Shown piece after piece: positions 35,372 to 43,970 of a stretch of DNA of 64,000 nt. The notes below the pieces were generated by a model. It was not told the DNA's origin. It did not search any database and saw only the letters and a list, made by a program, of their open reading frames with translations. Position numbers and translations under genes: made by a program. Numbering within the stretch: position 1 is the stretch's first letter; every line of letters begins with the position of its first letter. The stretch is from positions 1,116,001 through 1,180,000 of the forward strand of contig NZ_JAPFBJ010000001.1 of NCBI RefSeq assembly GCF_030867385.1, read 5' to 3'. The stretch is from Sphingobium sp. DEHP117 (GTDB lineage Bacteria; Pseudomonadota; Alphaproteobacteria; Sphingomonadales; Sphingomonadaceae).

Positions 35372-36766
35372 ATGATCCTGACCCCGCAACCCGCGAAATT
35401 CACCCCAGCGCGCGATATTCTCGATGTCCCCTCCCTTGGCGACGCCGTCGCTCCCGCGACTTTCCCCCAGCATATCCTGCGCTATCGCAACGATCGCTGG
35501 GCGCAGAGCGTAGGGCTTGGCGAGCTAGGCGATGCGGAGTGGGTCAATCATTTCGGGCGGTTCGCGCCGCTGGCCGGTAGTCTGGAGCGCCCACTCGCCT
35601 TGCGTTATCATGGCCATCAGTTCCGCGTCTACAACCCCGACATCGGCGACGGGCGCGGCTTCCTTTTCGCCCAGATGCGCGATCATCTGGGCCGCCTCAT
35701 GGACCTCGGCACCAAGGGATCGGGCCAGACACCGTACAGCCGCTTTGGCGACGGGCGCCTGACGCTGAAGGGCGGGGTGCGCGAGATACTGGCGACGGAG
35801 ATGCTGGAGGCGCTGGGCGTGTACACGTCCAGGAGTTTCTCTCTGATCGAGACTGGCGAGGCGCTTGAACGCAATGATGAGCCATCGCCTACCCGCGCCG
35901 CAGTGCTGGTGCGGCTGTCGCACTCGCATATTCGCATCGGCAGCTTTCAGCGCGCTGCGACGCTTCACGACGAAGGGCTACTTAAGGCGCTAACCGACTA
36001 TGCGCTAACGAAGCTGTACGACGCCACGCCAGGCGAAAACCCGGCCGCGCAGTTGCTGGGTCTCGTGGTCGAGCGCACGGCGGACCTCGCCGCGAGCTAT
36101 ATGATCGCGGGCTTCGTGCATGGAGTGCTCAACAGCGACAACATCAACATCACCGGCGAGAGCTTCGACTATGGCCCATGGCGCTTTACCCCGCTGTGGG
36201 AACCGGGCTTCACCGCCGCTTATTTCGATCATCAGGGGCTATACGCCTTCGCACGTCAGGCAGAGGCCATTCACTGGGATGTGGCTCAACTCGCACTCTC
36301 ACTTCGCACGTTGAGCGAAACCGAGCCGCTGGTAGATGCACTCAACCGGTTTCCTGAGCTCTACGCTGCGGCCATGCGGCGGCGCTTTTGCTGGCGGCTG
36401 GGGATTGCCGAGGGAGATGCCGACACGACCTCGGCGCTCATCGAAAGCGCTGTGCGTGCAATGATCGAGAGTAAAACGCCGATCGATCGCTTCTTCTTCG
36501 ACTGGCGCGGAGGAGTACTCCGAACGCCCACCAGTGAGCAGCATTATACAGGTCCGGTGTGGGCGGAGCTCAAGGGAAATGTCGCGTCGTTCGCCAATCC
36601 CGCAGCCGCATCCCACATATATTGGCACGGCGAAGCGCCCTGCTCGATGCACATCGACGAGGTAGAAGCGATCTGGGCAGCCATCGACACGCGCGACGAC
36701 TGGACAATGCTGGAAGCAAAGATCGCACAAATCGCGGACTTACGCGAAGCAATGTCCGGGCCCTGA
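35372..36766 (+). CDS. selO: SelO-family protein adenylyltransferase (YdiU)
   Basis: A 464-residue SelO pseudokinase-fold protein: YHGHQFRVYNPDIGDGRGFLF, DLGTKGSGQTPYSRFGDGRLTLKGGVREIL, FVHGVLNSDNINITGESFDYGP (metal-binding Asn/Asp) and FTAAYFDHQGLYAFARQ. Family members transfer AMP to protein side chains in redox stress. It is somewhat shorter at the C-terminus than typical forms, and no selenocysteine-type in-frame TGA is evident. astD follows 46 bp downstream. Confidence 0.92.
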   Translation: MILTPQPAKFTPARDILDVPSLGDAVAPATFPQHILRYRNDRWAQSVGLGELGDAEWVNHFGRFAPLAGSLERPLALRYHGHQFRVYNPDIGDGRGFLFAQMRDHLGRLMDLGTKGSGQTPYSRFGDGRLTLKGGVREILATEMLEALGVYTSRSFSLIETGEALERNDEPSPTRAAVLVRLSHSHIRIGSFQRAATLHDEGLLKALTDYALTKLYDATPGENPAAQLLGLVVERTADLAASYMIAGFVHGVLNSDNINITGESFDYGPWRFTPLWEPGFTAAYFDHQGLYAFARQAEAIHWDVAQLALSLRTLSETEPLVDALNRFPELYAAAMRRRFCWRLGIAEGDADTTSALIESAVRAMIESKTPIDRFFFDWRGGVLRTPTSEQHYTGPVWAELKGNVASFANPAAASHIYWHGEAPCSMHIDEVEAIWAAIDTRDDWTMLEAKIAQIADLREAMSGP

Positions 36767-36812
36767 ACCTCCCGCTTTCCTTGCGCCCGGAAATAAGGCA
36801 TATCGTCCGGTA

Positions 36813-38246
36813 ATGACAGAAAAACTGCAATCCTTTGAGCCTGCTACAGGCACATTACTGTGGGAGGGGTTGCAAGGCGATGTCGATGCGGAGGTGGAGC
36901 GCGCTGCGTCCGCATGGCCGCTGTGGGCCGCGCAGCCCGTCACCACGCGTATGGAAGCAATGCGCCGTTTCGCCAACGCCGTGCGCGGGCGCGAGGATGC
37001 CCTGTCTGATCTGATCGCGCGCGAAACCGGCAAGCCGCTGTGGGAAGCGCGGATGGAGGTTTCCTCTGTCATCGCGCGGGTGGATATGCACATCTCCACA
37101 TATTCCGAGCGCACCGGGCAAAAGCGGATGGAAGGGGCTATGAATAGCCGCCAATCAGTCCGCCACAAGCCGCACGGAGTGGTGGCGGTGATCGGCCCCT
37201 ATAACTTCCCGGCGGATGTGCCGGCTGGTCAGATCATCCCGGCGCTTATCGCGGGCAATGCAGTTGTGTTCAAGCCATCGGAAAAAACGCCAGCGTCCGG
37301 CGCGATGCTTGTTGACCTGCTACATGAGGCAGGTGTGCCGCGTGATGCCGTGCGGCTGCTTGTCGGCGGTGCCGAGGTCGGTAAGGTATTGGTCAAACAT
37401 GAAGGCGTGAATGGCGTGCTGTTTACCGGGTCGGCACGGACCGGCATCGCTATCAACCGCGCGCTGGGCGCATATCCAGAAAAGATCGTCGCCCTCGAAA
37501 TGGGCGGTAACAACCCGCTCGTGCTGTGGGACACACCGGATTTGGCCGCCGCCGCCGCGATCATCGTGCAGTCCGCCTATGGCACATCTGGTCAACGCTG
37601 TACGGCCGCGAGACGGCTGATCGTCAAGGACAGTCTGGCGAGCGGTATCATCTCCGAATTGCGCAAGCTGATTGCGCGCCTGATCGTCGGCCCGCCCCAC
37701 GCCAACCCCGCACCGTTCATGGGACCTGTGATCGACAATGAGACGGCGGACGGGCTGGGCGAAAGCTTCATGGCGCTGATGAACATGGGCGGACGACCAC
37801 TGGTGCATCTCGCGCGGCCCGACGAGGCGCGACCCTTTCTCTCGCCTTCGCTAATCGACGTTACCCCAGTTGCCCAACGGCCCGACATCGAGTTGTTCGG
37901 CCCTATCCTGCAGCTCGTCCGCGTGGCGGATTTCGATGCGGCGATCCGCGAGGCAAATGCCACCCGCTATGGGCTATCCGCCGCGCTCGTCGGCGGATCA
38001 CCCCAGCATTATGAACAGTTCTGGCGGCATGTACGCGCCGGGATGATTAACTGGAACGGGCCGACCTTCGGTATCGGCGGCTCAGCGCCGTTCGGCGGAG
38101 TCGGCGTCTCTGGCAACCACCGTCCGGGTGGCGGCTATGCGGCCGACTTTTGCGCCTATCCGGTGACGTCGTCAGAGGCGGAGCAACCGCGCGCCAGCAT
38201 CGGCATAGGCCTAGCGCCCATCGACACCAGCGCCATGGGCGACTGA
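36813..38246 (+). CDS. astD: Succinylglutamate-semialdehyde dehydrogenase
   Basis: A 477-residue aldehyde dehydrogenase with AstD-like features: GVVAVIGPYNFPADVPAGQIIPALIAGNAVVFKPSE, the catalytic Glu in VALEMGGNNPLVLWD and the catalytic Cys in GTSGQRCTAARRL. AstD oxidises succinylglutamate semialdehyde with NAD in the arginine succinyltransferase pathway. No other ast gene is in the window, so the substrate rests on similarity alone. Confidence 0.82.
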   Translation: MTEKLQSFEPATGTLLWEGLQGDVDAEVERAASAWPLWAAQPVTTRMEAMRRFANAVRGREDALSDLIARETGKPLWEARMEVSSVIARVDMHISTYSERTGQKRMEGAMNSRQSVRHKPHGVVAVIGPYNFPADVPAGQIIPALIAGNAVVFKPSEKTPASGAMLVDLLHEAGVPRDAVRLLVGGAEVGKVLVKHEGVNGVLFTGSARTGIAINRALGAYPEKIVALEMGGNNPLVLWDTPDLAAAAAIIVQSAYGTSGQRCTAARRLIVKDSLASGIISELRKLIARLIVGPPHANPAPFMGPVIDNETADGLGESFMALMNMGGRPLVHLARPDEARPFLSPSLIDVTPVAQRPDIELFGPILQLVRVADFDAAIREANATRYGLSAALVGGSPQHYEQFWRHVRAGMINWNGPTFGIGGSAPFGGVGVSGNHRPGGGYAADFCAYPVTSSEAEQPRASIGIGLAPIDTSAMGD

Positions 38247-38302
38247 CGCGGCGACACCGCATAGTTTTGCTTGGCGGGGCGAAAATCATTTTGCGTTGCG
38301 AA

Positions 38303-38323
38303 AAATGGGTCACAGCCCCATTT
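38303..38323. promoter_or_regulatory. Perfect inverted repeat before the sulfate-assimilation operon
   Basis: AAATGGG and CCCATTT are perfect complements separated by 7 nt, ending 9 bp before the chosen cobA ATG. The position suits an operator or a 5' mRNA structure controlling cobA-DUF2849-cysI-DUF934-cysH. No regulator gene is adjacent. Confidence 0.45.
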
Positions 38324-38331
38324 CCCCGAAC

Positions 38332-39120
38332 ATGGCCGAAGCTCCATCCTCTTCTGAACGCGGGACGGTGTATCTCGTGGGTGCGGGTCCGGGCGATCCG
38401 GAGCTGCTGACGCTGCGCGCCGCGCGGCTGATCGGCTCTGCGACATTGATCGTTCATGATGGGCTGGTTGATGACACGATTCTGGCGCTCGCCCCCGAAG
38501 GCGTAGAGCTCATCTCCGTTGCCAAGAGCCGGGCGCGCCACACATTGCCGCAGGAAGAGATCAACGCACTTTTGGTGCGCGAGGCACTGGCCGGGCGTGA
38601 TGTGGTGCGCCTGAAGGGCGGCGACCCATTCATTTTCGGTCGCGGCGGCGAGGAGATGGACGCCTGTGTAGCGGCCGGCGTGGCGGTAGAGGTAGTCCCG
38701 GGCGTCAGCGCAGCCATTGGTTGCGCGGCCGAGGCGAGGCTTCCCCTCACGCATCGGGGGGTGTCAAGCGCCGTCACTTTCGTTGCGGGACAATGCAAAG
38801 GGTTGGCCGAGCAGAACTGGGCTGGTCTTGCCGGGAAAGACCGCACGCTCGTCATCTATATGGGCGTCGCGTCTGCCGCCACCATCGCCGAAAAGCTGAT
38901 GGCAGACGGGCTGTCCCCGGACATTCCCATCGCAGTTCTGGAAAAGGGGACGCGGGCGGATAGCCGGGTGCTGCGCGCGCGCCTGGCGGAACTGGCTGGC
39001 GTCATTGCGCGCGAACGGGTAGTGAGCCCGGCGCTTATTGTCATCGGTGAGGTGGCGGGCAGGGCCGAGGAACAATCGCTCCGGTCGATAGCCGACGGGG
39101 CAAGGGAGAAAGCAGCGTGA
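38332..39120 (+). CDS. cobA: Uroporphyrinogen-III C-methyltransferase (siroheme branch)
   Basis: From the ATG at 38332 the protein is 262 residues, with the SUMT signatures VYLVGAGPGDPELLTLRAARLI, RLKGGDPFIFGRGGEE and VVPGVSAAIGCAAEARLPLTHRG. It methylates uroporphyrinogen III at C2 and C7 to precorrin-2. Placed at the head of a sulfite-reductase operon, it should feed siroheme to CysI. Upstream in-frame starts at 38296 (TTG) and 38305 (ATG) exist, but they would place the inverted repeat inside the coding region. Confidence 0.92.
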   Translation: MAEAPSSSERGTVYLVGAGPGDPELLTLRAARLIGSATLIVHDGLVDDTILALAPEGVELISVAKSRARHTLPQEEINALLVREALAGRDVVRLKGGDPFIFGRGGEEMDACVAAGVAVEVVPGVSAAIGCAAEARLPLTHRGVSSAVTFVAGQCKGLAEQNWAGLAGKDRTLVIYMGVASAATIAEKLMADGLSPDIPIAVLEKGTRADSRVLRARLAELAGVIARERVVSPALIVIGEVAGRAEEQSLRSIADGAREKAA

Positions 39121-39413
39121 AGATTTTAACGGCGAACGATCTCGCGACCGGCGATGTCGTGTGGTGGGCAGGCGATGGCTGGAGTCGCCTGTTGGCGCAA
39201 GCGGTGGATACCGCCTCAGAGGGTGATGCTATCGGCAAGCGCGAGGAAGCTGCGCGCCATGTGGTCAGCGCCTATGTCGTGGATGCCGAAATGACCGCTG
39301 ACGGCCCCCGCCCCGCCCATATCAAGGAGCGTATTCGTGGCCTCGGCCCCACCGTCCGTCCGGATCTGACCCTGAAGCCCGAAGCGGGCGACCTTACAGC
39401 GTGGGTGATTTAA
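39117..39413 (+). CDS. DUF2849 protein
   Basis: A 98-residue protein beginning MKILTANDLATGDVVWW. It matches my memory of DUF2849, a small family found between cobA and cysI in alphaproteobacterial sulfur operons. It overlaps the cobA stop by 4 bp (ATGA) and ends 1 bp before cysI. The function is unknown; the invariant position suggests a role in siroheme supply or sulfite reductase assembly. Confidence 0.8.
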   Translation: MKILTANDLATGDVVWWAGDGWSRLLAQAVDTASEGDAIGKREEAARHVVSAYVVDAEMTADGPRPAHIKERIRGLGPTVRPDLTLKPEAGDLTAWVI

Positions 39414-39414
39414 G

Positions 39415-41046
39415 ATGTATCAGTATGACAATTACGATCAGGCCATGGTCGACGCCCGCGTGGCGGAATTCCGCGATCAGGTGAGCCGCCGTCTGGAGGG
39501 CAAGCTGACCGAGGAACAGTTCCGCCCCCTGCGCCTGATGAACGGCCTCTATCTTCAGCTTCATGCCTATATGCTGCGTGTCGCGGTACCCTATGGCACG
39601 CTCTCCGGCCGCCAGATGCGCATGCTCGGGCATATCGCCCGCAAATATGACCGCGGCTATGGCCATTTCACCACGCGGCAGAACATCCAGTACAACTGGA
39701 TCAAGCTTTCCGACGCCCCGGATATTCTTGCTGACCTGGCGAGTGTCGAGATGCACGCTATCCAGACCTCGGGCAATTGCATTCGCAACATCAGTTCGGA
39801 TCAATATGCCGGCGTAGCGGCAGACGAGGTGGCTGACCCACGCCCCTGGGCCGAACTGATGCGCCAATGGTCGAGCTTTCACCCGGAATTCAGCTACCTT
39901 CCTCGCAAGTTCAAGATCGCGGTGATCGCGTCGCCGGAAGACCGCGCGGCCATGCGTCTGCACGATATTGGGCTGGAGCTGGTGAAGCGCGACGGTGTTA
40001 TCGGCGCCCGCGTGTTCGTGGGCGGGGGCATGGGTCGTACGCCGATGGTCGCTCCGGAGGTCAATCCGTTCGTCACCGAGGACGAGATCATCGCCTATGT
40101 CGAGGCCTGCCTGCGCGTCTACAACCGCTACGGCCGCCGCGACAACAAGTACAAGGCGCGGATCAAGATCCTCGTGCATGAGCTGGGCGTCGAGGAATAT
40201 CGCCGTCAGGTGGCGGAAGAATTCGCCCACATGAAGGCGCTCGGCCTCAACCCGCCGCGCGAGGAGCTGGCGCGCATTGCCGCCTATTTCGCCGATCCTG
40301 CTTATGAGGGTGGCTTGCCAGATGCTCTCGACCGGTCGGACCCGGACTTCGCCTTGTGGGTCGACCGCAATGTCGCCACGCACAAGCAGCCGGGCTATGC
40401 GATCGTCAACATCAGCCTGAAGCCGATCGGTGGCATCCCCGGCGATGCGTCCGCTGATCAGATCGAGTTGATGGCCGATCTGGCCGAGCGTTACTCGATG
40501 GACGAGTTGCGCGTGACCCACGCGCAGAACATCGTGCTGCCCTATGTGAGGAAGGCGGAGCTGTATGCGCTTTGGCAGGAACTGCATGCAGCTGGCCTCG
40601 GTGAACCGAATCTCGATCTGGTGACGGACATCATTGCCTGCCCGGGCCTCGATTACTGCAGCCTCGCCAACGCCCGCTCCATCCCGGTCGCGCAGAAGAT
40701 CGCTCAGCGTTTTGCGGGTAATGGTAAGGATGCGCACATCGGCGAGCTGAAGCTCAAGATTTCGGGCTGCATCAACGCCTGCGGCCACCACCATGCGGGC
40801 CACATCGGTATCCTGGGCGTCGACCGAAAGGGCACGGAGAATTACCAGCTGCTGCTCGGCGGATCGGGCGCGGAAGATTGCTCGCTGGGCACGATCACCG
40901 GCCCCGGCTTTGATGAGAACGGCATTGTCGATGCTGTCGAAAAGGCGACCGACCTTTACCTGCGTGAGCGGGCGGAGGGCGAGCGTTTTCTCGATACCTA
41001 TCGCCGACTTGGCATGGCCCCGTTCAAAGAGGCGATTTATGGCTGA
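39415..41046 (+). CDS. cysI: Sulfite reductase hemoprotein (nitrite/sulfite reductase family)
   Basis: A 543-residue protein with duplicated ferredoxin-like and siroheme/4Fe-4S domains. The cluster-binding cysteines are present as CPGLDYC (C-x5-C) and CINAC (C-x3-C) near residue 415-460. Siroheme-contacting segments include RQNIQYNWIKLSDAPDIL and SGNCIRNISSDQYAG. It reduces sulfite to sulfide; the ferredoxin- or flavoprotein-type electron donor is not encoded nearby. A nitrite-reducing role is possible in this superfamily, but the operon argues for sulfite. Confidence 0.93.
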   Translation: MYQYDNYDQAMVDARVAEFRDQVSRRLEGKLTEEQFRPLRLMNGLYLQLHAYMLRVAVPYGTLSGRQMRMLGHIARKYDRGYGHFTTRQNIQYNWIKLSDAPDILADLASVEMHAIQTSGNCIRNISSDQYAGVAADEVADPRPWAELMRQWSSFHPEFSYLPRKFKIAVIASPEDRAAMRLHDIGLELVKRDGVIGARVFVGGGMGRTPMVAPEVNPFVTEDEIIAYVEACLRVYNRYGRRDNKYKARIKILVHELGVEEYRRQVAEEFAHMKALGLNPPREELARIAAYFADPAYEGGLPDALDRSDPDFALWVDRNVATHKQPGYAIVNISLKPIGGIPGDASADQIELMADLAERYSMDELRVTHAQNIVLPYVRKAELYALWQELHAAGLGEPNLDLVTDIIACPGLDYCSLANARSIPVAQKIAQRFAGNGKDAHIGELKLKISGCINACGHHHAGHIGILGVDRKGTENYQLLLGGSGAEDCSLGTITGPGFDENGIVDAVEKATDLYLRERAEGERFLDTYRRLGMAPFKEAIYG

Positions 41047-41470
41047 TTTCCTTTCTTTTCGTACTGACGAAGCTTCGCAGGAGCCGGTTGTCACCCTCGA
41101 GTCTTTCGGTGATCAATCGAACGCCACTGCCGTACGGATCGAGCCAAGCGAGGACGCGCGCGCGCTGTTGCCCTTCCTCGATCGCATCTCGCTGGTCGAA
41201 GTCAGTTTCCCCGCCTACACCGATGGGCGGGGCTACAGCGCGGCGCGCATCCTGCGTGAGGCGGGCTATGAAGGCGAGCTGCGCGCGGTTGGTGACGTAC
41301 TGGTCGACCAGATTGCCTATATGCGCCGCTGTGGGTTCGACAGCTTCAAGCCCAATGCGCCGCTGGACGATGCCGACGTAGAAGCTGCAATCGCCCGTTA
41401 TCCGGATGTTTATCAGAAGACCATCGATGGCCGCACGCCCATTTGGGCAAAGCGGCATGAAAGCGCCTGA
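41039..41470 (+). CDS. DUF934 protein
   Basis: A 143-residue protein of the DUF934 family (VEVSFPAYTDGRGYSAARILREAGYEGELRAVGDVLVDQIAYMRRCGFDSF). This family lies beside cysI and cysH in many proteobacteria, and its biochemical function was not known to me. Its ATG overlaps the cysI end by 8 bp and cysH starts 2 bp after its stop, so the genes are tightly coupled. Confidence 0.87.
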   Translation: MADFLSFRTDEASQEPVVTLESFGDQSNATAVRIEPSEDARALLPFLDRISLVEVSFPAYTDGRGYSAARILREAGYEGELRAVGDVLVDQIAYMRRCGFDSFKPNAPLDDADVEAAIARYPDVYQKTIDGRTPIWAKRHESA

Positions 41471-41472
41471 AA

Positions 41473-42252
41473 ATGAACGCCCCTGCCCGCCAGCTTGACG
41501 TTATCGACGCCCGCCCTGCCTTCACGCAGGCCGACGCGGATGCACTGAACGCGCGCTTCGAAGGCGTGGATACGCTCGCCATGCTGCGCGCGCTGTTCGC
41601 GGAAAAGCTGCTGGGCGAGGTGGCCGTGGTCTCGTCGTTCGGCACGGAGAGCGCTGTTCTGCTTCATCTCGTTGCGCAGGCGGACAAGAGCGTGCCCGTG
41701 ATCTTCGTCGATACGCTCAAAATGTTTCCGGAGACGCTGGACTATCGCGAGACGCTGATGCGCACATTCGGGTTCACCGACAGCAGGGTGGTTACGCCGA
41801 ATCCCGAGGTGCTCGCTGCAAAGGACGTCAACGGCCTGCGCTGGTCCTACGACCCGGACGGCTGCTGCGACATCCGCAAGGTCGAGCCGCTTGCCCGCGC
41901 AAAACAGGGGCTGGACAGCTGGATCTCCGGTCGCAAGGCATTCCAGTCCGTCACCCGCCAGAACCTCCCTCGGTTCGAAATCGAGGACGGTCGGCTGAAG
42001 GTCAACCCGCTGGGTGACTGGACCAAGGATGACCTCGAAGCTTATTTCACAGAGCATGACCTGCCCCGCCACCCGCTGGAGGCTCAGGGCTATCTCTCCA
42101 TCGGCTGCGAGCCGTGCACGTCCAAGGTTCTGCCGGGCGAGGATCCGCGCGCAGGGCGCTGGCGCGGGTGGGACAAGGTGGAATGCGGGATCCACACCGC
42201 CTCCACCCCGCTGGCGGACCCGGACGATCCGGCCAATATGCCGGTGTTCTGA
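41473..42252 (+). CDS. cysH: Adenylyl-sulfate (APS) reductase, CysH family
   Basis: A 259-residue CysH. VVSSFGTESAVLLHL is the PP-loop-like nucleotide site. The CC...CxxC set (GCCDIRKV, then GCEPCTS) indicates a 4Fe-4S cluster and hence APS rather than PAPS use. The C-terminal ECGIHT carries the catalytic Cys. It reduces activated sulfate to sulfite with thioredoxin and closes the operon. Its stop lies 33 bp before the island attachment site. Confidence 0.94.
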   Translation: MNAPARQLDVIDARPAFTQADADALNARFEGVDTLAMLRALFAEKLLGEVAVVSSFGTESAVLLHLVAQADKSVPVIFVDTLKMFPETLDYRETLMRTFGFTDSRVVTPNPEVLAAKDVNGLRWSYDPDGCCDIRKVEPLARAKQGLDSWISGRKAFQSVTRQNLPRFEIEDGRLKVNPLGDWTKDDLEAYFTEHDLPRHPLEAQGYLSIGCEPCTSKVLPGEDPRAGRWRGWDKVECGIHTASTPLADPDDPANMPVF

Positions 42253-42285
42253 GCGGTGGCTCAAGCCTTTGCCTGATTGATGGTA

Positions 42286-42320
42286 ATGAACAGGAAATTG
42301 GAGCGGTAGCGGGAATCGAA
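42286..42320. repeat. Island attachment site, cysH side
   Basis: A 35-bp sequence beginning ATGAACAGGAAATTGGAGCGG, identical to the copy at the tRNA-Gly end (54169-54204) except for one missing G. It includes a 19-bp fragment of the 3' end of tRNA-Gly. The missing base would break the acceptor stem, so this copy is not a functional tRNA. Confidence 0.85.
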
Positions 42321-42374
42321 AACCTGCCAGAAAATAAAGATATTCCGGGAATTATTTACCTGCAGTTTCGCAGG

Positions 42375-42395
42375 ATACCCCCAATCATACCCCCA
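42375..42395. promoter_or_regulatory. Candidate integrase arm sites, left end
   Basis: Two direct copies of ATACCCCCA start at 42375 and 42387, 12 bp apart, inside the left end of the island. The same nonamer recurs at the integrase end (54006-54068). The arrangement suits integrase or excisionase arm-type binding sites. Confidence 0.5.
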
Positions 42396-42440
42396 AATGC
42401 GCTGGATAGGGGCGGACGGGGGTGAACTTTTAGATGCGCG

Positions 42441-43004
42441 CTAGTCCGGGTCGACCTTGGAGGTTGGTACCCTTTCCTTTCGTTTTTCCATCAAGCGATT
42501 GTGCCCAATCTCCAGCAATGAAACTGCGAGCAAAAATGGAAACCACCATGCCGCTGCCAGTGCAAACCGGCCGAATCTTTCCCATGCATCCGCATCTGGG
42601 CCAATGCCCGTGAATATCTGTATGCCGATCATGAAATAGCAGGCGAGCGGGATCGACCAGAGAAACCCGGCCTTTGGGAAATACCAAGCAAATCGGTGTT
42701 CATGAAAACTCTTTTCCGCTGTATAGCCGCCGACAACGACCCAAATCACAAATAGCCATACAAGCCAATCGGGGATACCGAAGCCATCACTTGTGCCGAT
42801 CAAGAATGCAGGCATTTGCCCCATGATGGCCGCGATAATGAAAAAGATGGCTAAGCATCCCCATTGAGTAAAGATCTCTTTGGTAGCGGCCCACAGGTCC
42901 AGCATGGTCACTTCCGCCATAACTTCTCGCAAGCGAGCTTCACGATCTATTGCCACTGCTCTGTCCCCTTTTACCAATTCGACGGTTTCGACCATTTCAG
43001 GCAT
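42441..43004 (-). CDS. Hypothetical island membrane protein
   Basis: About 187 residues from the ATG at 43004 (another possible start at 42995). It is not recognised. A soluble, charged N-terminus of about 40 residues precedes four likely membrane helices (around CLAIFFIIAAIMG, WLVWLFVIWVVVGG, FLWSIPLACYFMIGI and AAAWWFPFLLAVSLL), and a basic tail ends the protein. It is the last island gene before the left attachment site, a position where mobile elements often carry accessory or exclusion genes, but nothing indicates its role. Confidence 0.7.
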   Translation of the reverse strand: MPEMVETVELVKGDRAVAIDREARLREVMAEVTMLDLWAATKEIFTQWGCLAIFFIIAAIMGQMPAFLIGTSDGFGIPDWLVWLFVIWVVVGGYTAEKSFHEHRFAWYFPKAGFLWSIPLACYFMIGIQIFTGIGPDADAWERFGRFALAAAWWFPFLLAVSLLEIGHNRLMEKRKERVPTSKVDPD

Positions 43005-43110
43005 ACCGTAAAGGCGCAAGCGATGAAGCCGCACAATCCCCCTCAGCTATCGAGTCCACGCCGACTCGCGCGTGCGTATTGCGCGAAACAATCCCTGTAC
43101 TTTTTCAACT

Positions 43111-43485
43111 CTATGAGTTCCCGCGTTTCAGGCGATCCAATTTAAGGTTTTCTATAGCCCTTGCGCGGCCCTCGGGCGTGCGCGGACCCGTGGATGCGCC
43201 ACCGTGGAATTTGCATCGCCCATTGGCGCAAAGCGTTGTGGAACGGCAGTGCGTCCCGTCCTTTTTCTTCGCACCACAGGTGAGTCCTCGAAGATAGCGC
43301 GGGCAGCTTCTAACATATCTGCCAGCCGCCTGTGCCACGCTCGCCTCGGCCCACCATTGCCGAAATAGCTGTCTTTTGCTTTCATCCGGGAGTGTTGCTG
43401 CACACACCGCCCACTGACGCTCTGCCTCGGCGGCCCGATGGAGCAATGCCAGTGCATCGGCCACGCCCTTATAGTGCCTGCCCAT
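43111..43485 (-). CDS. HGG-motif small protein
   Basis: A 124-residue protein. The C-terminal part has a Cys-rich patch (CGAKKKDGTHCRSTTLCANGRCKFHGG) leading into HGGASTGPRTPEGRARAIENL. This CxxxxxDGxxC...HGGxSTGP pattern occurs in many short proteins of proteobacterial phages and islands, usually without assigned function. The cysteines and histidine could form a zinc-binding knuckle that contacts nucleic acid. It lies 47 bp after the HTH regulator gene. Confidence 0.75.
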   Translation of the reverse strand: MGRHYKGVADALALLHRAAEAERQWAVCAATLPDESKRQLFRQWWAEASVAQAAGRYVRSCPRYLRGLTCGAKKKDGTHCRSTTLCANGRCKFHGGASTGPRTPEGRARAIENLKLDRLKRGNS

Positions 43486-43532
43486 TTCTGTCTCCCTTCG
43501 CGCGCGTGGGCGTATGGCATGGCAAAATTACC

Positions 43533-43826
43533 CTAATCATGTAGCCCCCGGCAAATATCGTATGAATAGCCCTCGCTACAGGTGCAAGGCAGCCTTGCTG
43601 TTCGCGCAGCTTCCGCCATTCCCTTCGGATCGCGCGCTATCGCCTCGACCATCACACGAAGCCAAGCCGGTTCACTCAATCCCTGTTCGGCATTTCGGAC
43701 AGCCGCATAACCAATCCCATACCGATCAGCGAAAGCCCGCTGCGATAGTTTGAGCCTGCGGAAACGTAATCGAAACAGGTGGAGCGCAAAACCTTGCTTG
43801 CCAAAGTCTGGATCAAACACTGCCAT
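43533..43826 (-). CDS. HTH transcriptional regulator of the island
   Basis: From the ATG at 43826 the protein is 97 residues. LFRLRFRRLKLSQRAFADRYGIGYAAVRNAEQGLSEPAWLRVMVEAIARDP reads as an XRE-type helix-turn-helix, and the tail ends with a short Cys-containing segment. The cluster of CCGCAC motifs begins 19 bp upstream of its start, so it could bind those motifs and regulate itself or the replication genes. Confidence 0.7.
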   Translation of the reverse strand: MAVFDPDFGKQGFALHLFRLRFRRLKLSQRAFADRYGIGYAAVRNAEQGLSEPAWLRVMVEAIARDPKGMAEAARTARLPCTCSEGYSYDICRGLHD

Positions 43827-43844
43827 TGTCACGCTCCCACCACC

Positions 43845-43966
43845 CCGCACCTCAAATTCATGCCCTCCACGTCCGCACCGTACCCCGCACCCCTATACAG
43901 GTGCGGTGCGGGATACCGGCGGCCCGTACTTTCCGCACGTCGGCTCCCGCACTTTTGAAGGTGCGG
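43845..43966. repeat. Array of eight CCGCAC/GTGCGG motifs: candidate iterons or operators
   Basis: Within 122 bp the hexamer CCGCAC occurs at 43845, 43873, 43885, 43933 and 43947, and its complement GTGCGG at 43901, 43906 and 43961. One pair makes the perfect inverted repeat CCGCACC-N8-GGTGCGG (43885-43906). The array fills the gap between the RepA-like ATPase gene and the HTH gene. It could be an iteron-type origin used by the primase/ATPase module, or an operator array for the adjacent regulator. Confidence 0.6.
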
Positions 43967-43970
43967 ATTG

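Noticed and set aside
43845..43966. Possible CRISPR-like array
   Set aside because: The repeated hexamers are too short, occur in both orientations and have irregular spacing; iterons or operators fit better.
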